Below, piece after piece: positions 59,851-64,000 of a stretch of 64,000 nt of DNA; within the stretch, counting starts at the first letter, position 1, and each line of letters starts with the position of its first letter. The stretch is from Azolla caroliniana. Taxonomy: Eukaryota; Polypodiophyta. The DNA lies in the NCBI GenBank assembly GCA_043228905.1, contig JBHGNT010000014.1:17794001-17858000 (forward strand), given 5' to 3'. The position numbers and the translations under genes were made by a program. Below the pieces are notes generated by a model. It did no database searches, was not told the DNA's origin, and saw nothing but the letters and a program-made list of their open reading frames with translations.

Positions 59851-60226
59851 GTTGTTGCTTCAAGAATTGGAATTTGATATCCAGCATAGGCCGGGAACCC
59901 AACACGCCATTGCCAATTATTTAAGCCGGATCAAGAAAAAAACAAAAGCATTAACCACAAAACCACTCCCCATTGAATCAACCTCGTGGGAGGAACCCCA
60001 CTCCCAATAAATAGGTGGATGCTTTAATGTACCATTATTGTACCCCTCACGGGTAAATTAGCAAGATGGATGTTGTTGCTTCAAGAATTTGAATTTGATA
60101 TCCAGCATAGGTCAGGAACCCAACACGCCATTGCTGATTATTTAAGCTGAATCGAGAAAAAAACAAAAGCATTAACCACCAAACCACTCCCCGCCGAATC
60201 AACCTCGAGGGAGGGACCCCACTCCC

Positions 60227-60235
60227 TATAAATAG
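60227..60235 (+). promoter_or_regulatory. TATA box upstream of second ORF3 copy
   Basis: CCCTATAAATAGATGG in the third 221-bp unit is the counterpart of 49350-49358 in Gyp2-H. A non-coding leader of ~330 bp follows. Confidence 0.55.
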
Positions 60236-60565
60236 ATGGATGCTTTAATGTACCATTATTGTAACCATGATTGTATATTACCGTTTTTAACTGGAAAAAA
60301 AGGGTATTCATAACTATTTAAAGACCTTTTGCATGCAAGCACACAACCCAAGAAAGAAAGTACTTACTGTTCACACGCGTGGTGCCATGGCTCGAAGAAA
60401 CTTGGACATTGATTTCCCTCGCCAAACCACACAAAAGGAAGGCCTGAGCATTGTACCAAGTATTTCATGCACAGATGAATGAAGAGCTCAAAGCAGAAGA
60501 CCCCCTCCATCCTCTACTCTCTGCACGAAGTTAACCCCTCTACAAAGCCCGACCCTCTCATCGCC

Positions 60566-60784
60566 ATGGCCATCGACATTCCTCCCACCCTTAAACAGTG
60601 GCTCATTGACCACGGCTTAGCAGGCTACATTAGAGTCGTCGAAGAAAAACCCCACCCCAATGCCCACAACATCAACGCGAAAATGAATGTTGACACCATC
60701 ACCAACACCATGATCAGAAAAAAGTTGGGCTTGAGTCCACTTGGAGATCGATTACTTAGTTGGAAGCTCTATTCTCTAGCCTAA
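60566..60784 (+). pseudogene. Gyp2 ORF3, N-terminal fragment
   Basis: MAIDIPPTLKQWLIDHGLAG is followed by YIRVVEEKPHPNAH and MNVDTITNTMIRKKLGLS. It aligns with residues 1-58 of the Gyp2-H ORF3 (shared WL, L.G[FY]I[KR]V.E..PHP, the I..K/T-IR..L pattern). The frame is open back to 60479. After about residue 58 the sequence changes to a Gyp1 LTR end, so the rest is lost. The two copies are clearly diverged yet keep the frame and pattern. Confidence 0.75.
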
Positions 60785-61108
60785 GGCCAACCTTGTATTC
60801 TTTCTCTATATTTAATTGATTGTTTAGCATTGTTGTGTCCGGTGTGCTGTGTGAGAGTTTGTTTGGTCTATCCGATTGCGTTCACAATCGTCTCCCTGTC
60901 TTTTGTGTCCAGGAAGGTGTCATTTCTTCCCTCATATGTTCTGTGCATACCTACTTGAGTCTACGAGCCCATGTGCTCAGTAACAGACTCCGGCTACCGA
61001 GTCGGATAGTTCACCGCAAGCTTAGTAGCCAGTCATTTTTAGGCTCCTTGGTCCAAGACCCCAGTGGTCCCACCAACTCCGACCCGCAAGCCGCGGATTT
61101 CCGTGACA
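60740..61108 (+). repeat. Gyp1 LTR, 3' end
   Basis: The end has TTGGTCCAAGACCCCAGTGG and GCGGATTTCCGTGACA, the conserved Gyp1 LTR tail. The left limit is uncertain and no TGTCGTG start is present, so it is 5'-truncated. It joins Gyp2 ORF3 to a MULE transposase. Confidence 0.65.
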
Positions 61109-62905
61109 ACTTAAAAGCACTCATTTACCATTGTGGTTTCCAATTGGTGCCAAAGGTCGGTCCGAATGATGTGTTGGGAGTGAGCATGGACAAACATAAC
61201 AAGACCCTACCCATAGAGGTGATCAATGTAGAATCCCTTAAGTTAGATGATGCACTCATGGATTTGCAAACCAAGTATCGCACACTCTTAAGAAAAGGAG
61301 TCAATAAGGGTATGTGTGTGACTAGGTATAGTTGTCATCGTACTGGGACATCTCGACACACGTCTAATTCAACTTGATGACGTAGCTGCACACCCCGATG
61401 TGGGTGTACATTTCACGTGGATGTTAGAATGAATGACGGGATTGACAATGGGACCATGACCATTTCAATATATGGACCTCATAGTGGTCATGTACCATGT
61501 AGTAGGTCAGATGTGTACCATTTGCCAACACAAACCGATGTCATAAGTTGTTGTAAAGATGACCTATTTGATGTTGGGTGTGCAAAGCATGTGGCGCGGA
61601 TGAGCATGCATAAGGAAGCATATCATAAGTCCAAGGCTAGTCCATTAGAACTTGTTAGCTATCGATTCTTTATGATACCAAAGGAGGTCCATAACATGGT
61701 AAATAGGTTAAAAATCGGGAGTGCCATGTCAGAGGTTGATTGGTCTTTGATGATGCAAGATGCCTATGCACTACAAGATCTTGGGAAAGTGGTTCATGTT
61801 CAACCCTACTTGCCTGGTGAACCGAGATCTCTCGCCAAGCAACCAGTTATCTTGATACTTCAAGATCAATGGATGTTGGAAATGTGTGAGCGGTTGACCC
61901 TAAACAATTTCTTGGGCAATCGACTTGACATTTAAAACAAACCAATTCGAGCTACCATTATATGCAATTGTTGCCCCCAACACCATGGGAATTGGGATCC
62001 CGTTATGGTACATGCTTTGTAGTTCTGATAAGGGGTCAAACCATGAGCAAGTTGCCTTAGAAACTTGCTTGAGAGTCATATTCACAAGGATGCCCACGGT
62101 GAGGCTAAATGAAATAGTGATCGATAAACGTTGTACATCATATAATGTCATAACTAATGTGGTTGCAACAGACCATCAATCTTGGATTGTTGCAAATGGG
62201 CAAAGGTCGCAAAGACATTGGTGACTTTTGTTGTGTTAGTTTCACACCAAAAAATCATGAGTGGAGAACTTGTTGCCAAAAGTAAGTGCAATTGAGAGAA
62301 CCCATCTTTATCAATGAATGTGCCAACTCATGCAATGCATTACTGAATCCGCACTCAATGTGATGTGTGAGGAGTTAAAGTTAGAATATGCAGACAAGCC
62401 TGGTGTTTTGCAATATATAGGAGGATGGTGTGGTTTGACATGTGCACGGAGGAAACTTTGGCCCAAGTTTGGTAGAATGTTAAACTACAGACATGTTGAA
62501 ACTACCAATATTGTAGAAATACATTGGCAATTTATCAAGTATACTACCTTGAGAGGAAGAATAAACCGATAATTACCAACCTTGTGCATGTCTTAATTGG
62601 GGACAGTGAAACTGGCACTTGCATCGGTGGAACGGTCGTAGAGTGGTACAAGCAACGATAAGAAATATGTGAGAGTGGTTGATTTTTACCCCGTGCAAAT
62701 TGTAGGGATCAAAGTTCCCGACTTAAAGAGGCTGAGAGAATATTGGAAAGGTATGTCGACGGTACTTCCACAATGCACATTGTGGATGAGGCCCGATATT
62801 GGTTTAGAATCTTGAGCATGATGACTCCCACTCTATGGTATAATGTCTCACTCCAATGTTCATATTGTGATTGCCAAGACCTTGCAAGTAAATGTAAGTA
62901 TTTCT
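61109..62905 (+). pseudogene. MULE-type (SWIM) transposase, broken
   Basis: A Mutator-like transposase spread over several frames. N-terminal part: LIYHCGFQLVPK, YSCHRTGTSR, then CGCTFHVDVR (zinc-binding FAR1-like region). Middle: AMSEVDW, GKVVHVQPYL, ILILQDQWML. The catalytic domain has AIDLTFKTNQFELPLYA (Asp at 61922-61924), IVIDKRCTSYNVI (Asp at 62123-62125) and TTNIVEIHWQFIKYT (Glu at 62516-62518). A SWIM-like motif CDCQDLASKCKY follows at ~62866, with the final His replaced by Tyr. Several stops and frameshifts are present. A domesticated ZSWIM-like gene is the alternative, but the damage makes function unlikely. No terminal inverted repeats were found. Confidence 0.75.
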
Positions 62906-62939
62906 AACATTCACCGAGATGGAATCTAACATCCAATAG

Positions 62940-64000
62940 ATTTCTACTGGGGATCATCAGAGCATGGGATGTAATCAAGATTTTTTTACACAAGGAGATG
63001 CCTAACACGTGGGATGGTTGGATGAATCAACCGCTTTTGGCTAATTCTCTCGTCCGGGATTCTATTGGAAATGTATTGGGCCTTAGACCTCGTCTTGCAT
63101 GGGGAAAACTTGACAATGGGCCAACAACATCAGTAGGATCCTGGATTCATTTTCAGAAGATGCTAGAAAGTGGATCGGCTTAAGCAATTACACTCGATAT
63201 ATGGGGCGAAGACAATGACAATGGATATTTCAATAGCCTTCTCTCAGGCCTCAACGCGACTTCAACCAATGCAGAAGCATATGTGGTTTAGTTGCCTTAC
63301 AAATGGCATGATGCTCTTTGTTAAAGGAATTTCTACATACAGGTGTATTTTTTATTTCCATATTCAACAGGATAATAAATTGCAGCCTTATACACCCTCT
63401 GATAATTTGCTACAAAACCTACTCGTTGTTCCAGTTAGGGTGATTACCAAAACTGGTAAGAAATGGCTCTTGGATCCACAACCGTCAATAGCCCATTTGT
63501 GGGATATGCTTTGGTTATATGCACGGCAACCAGTTAATAAGCTAATGTGGGACTTAGGGGGATGGTCTTGGACTAGTCCCATGATGGATCCAATGCAGAA
63601 AGTTCCGTTTTTTAGTATACTGTGAATTTTGGTAGAAACTTACTCATGTCTAAGAATATTCTAACTCCTGTGGCTCAAAAGCACTGGAATAAGTGGGGTG
63701 TTTCAAGCAATCATTTGAAGGCTTATTGGAAATGGATTTGGTCTTTTAGGGGACCAACAAAATACACTCTCTTCAGATGGCTTTTACTACATGTAGCACT
63801 ACCAATAGGTCAGTCTTTGAAAGGAAACGTGGCACCCGTTCTTAGACAATGTAGTTATATTGTGGTGACTTGCAGGAAATTACCAAGCATGCTCTCTGGT
63901 CCTGTTTACTAGCCCAACAGGTATGGAATAAAGTTCTTTCTTTATTCCTGACAATTAATGCAGGTTGCCTATTCTCCTGGGGATCAGCGGTATGGGGGGT
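62940..64000 (+). pseudogene. LINE (non-LTR retrotransposon) 3' part of ORF2
   Basis: AWDVIKIFLHKEMPNTWDGWMNQPLLAN and LRPRLAWGKLDNGPTTSVGSW resemble the region after RT in plant LINEs. Near the end, KYTLFRWLLLHVALPIGQSL is followed, one frame over, by YCGDLQEITKHALWSCLLAQQVWN. This is the zinc-binding region found at the C-terminus of many LINE RTs (C..C...E...H.LW.C....VW). Several stops are present. It runs off the window. Confidence 0.65.

Larger units (their letters stand above)
58843..60262. repeat. 221-bp tandem repeat of RNase H end plus ORF3 promoter
   Basis: GGGTAAATTAGC recurs at 58852, 59073 and 60051. The last offset is enlarged by an inserted LTR. Each unit holds the RNase H end (MLLLQE.EFDI to PHSQ) and a TATA-like word: AATAAATAGG in units one and two, TATAAATAGA in unit three. 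Confidence 0.82.

Noticed and set aside
61320-61430. Introns joining the MULE frames into an active gene
   Set aside because: Several breaks are stops or one-base shifts within conserved blocks, not plausible GT-AG gaps. A single intron near 62890 cannot be excluded.

Overview
The window is a stretch of repeat-rich nuclear DNA, most likely from a land plant. The evidence is plant-style Ty1/copia elements primed by initiator-Met tRNA, a chromodomain Ty3/gypsy element, a MULE transposase of the SWIM type and a LINE. A non-flowering lineage is possible but is only a guess. I see no host gene, tRNA, rRNA or CRISPR array. Almost every base belongs to a transposable element, and most copies are decayed.

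Names used here (mine, for this window only). Gyp1: gypsy elements with LTRs starting TGTCGTG and a fungal-looking pol. Gyp2: gypsy elements with gag, pol and an extra downstream gene (ORF3). Gyp3: chromodomain gypsy. Cop1: copia with GATGAAGACCC minisatellites in its LTR. Cop2: copia with LTRs starting TGTTGAGA.

Layout. 1-2460 holds a Cop1 LTR end inside a Gyp1 integrase, then a Gyp1 LTR and a Gyp1 gag start. 2461-4104 is microsatellite DNA with a 363-bp tandem duplication. 4105-6735 is a decayed Gyp2 on the minus strand, hit by two LTRs. At about 6735 a second Gyp2 begins on the plus strand (6735-7190), is split by Cop2-D (7191-56864), and resumes at 56865-60784. 60740-64000 holds a Gyp1 LTR end, a broken MULE transposase and the 3' part of a LINE.

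The core is a six-layer nest, each layer supported by a target-site duplication (TSD). Gyp2 contains Cop2-D (TSD TCTAT). Cop2-D contains intact Cop1-A (11058-16659, ACATT), a Gyp1 solo LTR (16994-17714, ACGT) and Cop2-E (18251-55825, ATTAT). Cop2-E contains Gyp1-F (22178-55032, ACGT/GCGT). Gyp1-F contains Cop1-A2 on the minus strand (25452-36652, GACCG), which contains Gyp1-B on the minus strand (29358-36490, CCGG). Gyp1-F also contains Gyp3-G (39156-53709, CAATC), which contains Gyp2-H (43247-52496, GACTC). LTR divergence follows the nesting: Gyp1-B LTRs are identical, Gyp2-H differ at about 6 of 458 bases, Cop1-A at about 12 of 737, and Cop2-D at about 20 of 397.

Potentially functional elements are Cop1-A (one intact 1357-aa polyprotein), Gyp1-B (intact pol, identical LTRs, two frame changes around nucleocapsid-protease) and Gyp2-H (gag, an in-frame amber, pol with one stop, and ORF3 behind its own TATA box). 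The most unusual points are ORF3 with its conserved internal promoter, the fungal-type Gyp1 lineage, and the 4-bp CG-centred target sites of Gyp1.
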